From the NCBI GenBank assembly GCA_022750355.1, contig JAKIVW010000109.1, positions 1 through 6,687 on the forward strand: a stretch of DNA of 6,687 nt. Reading direction: 5' to 3'. The position numbers and the translations under genes are program-made. Each line of letters begins with the position of its first letter. Within the stretch, counting starts at the first letter, position 1. This document shows, piece after piece, positions 6,555-6,687 of the stretch. This stretch comes from Thermoplasmata archaeon. GTDB taxonomy: Archaea; Thermoplasmatota; Thermoplasmata; Lutacidiplasmatales; UBA184. The notes beneath the pieces were generated by a model. It was not told the origin of the DNA. It was given only the letters and a program-made list of their open reading frames with translations, and made no database searches.

Positions 6555-6687
6555 TTGCGCGTCCCCCAGAACAGGCATTCCTTCGGGCAGACGCTGATGC
6601 AGGTGCCGCAACGCACGCAGTCCGAGTCGTTCACGACCGGTTCCTTCCAGATCCGCTTCGCGACCTTCTCGCCGGGCTTGGCCTCCG
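6551..6687 (-). CDS. nuoI: 4Fe-4S ferredoxin-type subunit, probably NADH-quinone oxidoreductase subunit I (partial, N terminus off the right edge)
   Basis: The last 44 residues of an iron-sulfur protein. They hold one complete cluster motif, CVRCGTCISVCP (visible residues 23-34, C-x2-C-x2-C-x3-CP), after a basic stretch KRIWKEPVVND, and end in LFWGTRK. A position just before nuoJ is where nuoI normally lies; NuoI carries clusters N6a and N6b that pass electrons towards the quinone site. If this is NuoI's second motif, the first should lie just beyond the window edge, since about 28 residues separate the two and only 22 are visible. The tail after the last ligand is only 11 residues, far shorter than in E. 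coli NuoI (about 70), and has an additional Cys (C37). A separate small ferredoxin inserted in the operon is the alternative. The stop TGA overlaps the nuoJ GTG. Confidence 0.75.
   Translation of the reverse strand, partial: EAKPGEKVAKRIWKEPVVNDSDCVRCGTCISVCPKECLFWGTRK
6552..6567 (-). promoter_or_regulatory. nuoJ ribosome-binding site and GTG start
   Basis: GGGGGA at 6567-6562, seven bases, then GTG at 6554-6552. The GTG shares two bases with the TGA of the upstream ferredoxin gene, which suggests stop-start coupling. The layout matches that of nuoM. Confidence 0.55.

Noticed and set aside
6555..6578. Longer nuoJ from ATG at 6578
   Set aside because: The purine-rich AAGGA touches the ATG and cannot act as its ribosome-binding site; the GTG at 6554 has the spacing and stop overlap seen elsewhere. 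It cannot be fully excluded.
1..6687. RNA genes, CRISPR arrays, insertion sequences, promoters or terminators
   Set aside because: Nothing of the kind was seen; coding sequence fills the window almost without gaps and the operon's promoter and end lie outside.

Overview
The window is a gene-dense, GC-rich stretch in which every supported gene lies on the minus strand, so transcription runs from position 6687 towards 1. In that order it holds the 3' end of a 4Fe-4S ferredoxin-type subunit (nuoI-like), then nuoJ, nuoK, nuoL, nuoM and nuoN, and finally the first 226 or so codons of a FAD-dependent geranylgeranyl-reductase-family protein that runs off the left edge. There is no intergenic space to speak of. 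Genes overlap by four bases (I/J, J/K), abut (L/M) or sit 3 bases apart (M/N). No promoter, terminator, RNA gene, repeat or mobile element was seen. This is the distal half of one operon.

J, K, L, M and N are membrane-arm subunits of respiratory complex I (NADH-quinone oxidoreductase family). L, M and N are the three antiporter-like proton channels. J and K link them to the quinone-binding part, and I carries electrons through its iron-sulfur clusters. All the key charged residues of the proton path that could be checked are present: E140/K237/K350/K405 in L (numbered from the GTG at 5682), E144/K227/K258/E400 in M, E147/K230/K261/K365/K420 in N, and E38/E77 in K. The complex therefore looks functional. 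Whether it has an NADH-input module cannot be seen here. The last gene would saturate prenyl chains, either of archaeal membrane lipids or of the quinone that the complex reduces.

The organism is probably an archaeon. The nuo order I-J-K-L-M-N followed by a geranylgeranyl reductase with a PVQCGEF motif, at high GC, would fit a GC-rich lineage such as some Thermoplasmatota. This is an inference; bacteria with prenyl reductases are not excluded.

The most interesting signal is in the gene junctions. nuoK, nuoL, nuoM, nuoN and the reductase all lie in one and the same reading frame, separated only by TAG, TAG, TAA and TAG. At two of these junctions (K/L and N/reductase) the downstream protein's conserved N terminus has no ATG, GTG or TTG in frame. 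A near-cognate codon (ACG for nuoL, AAG for the reductase) sits where a G-rich ribosome-binding site would place the start, at the spacing used by nuoJ, nuoK and nuoM. Non-AUG initiation, amber readthrough or point errors in the assembly could each explain this.
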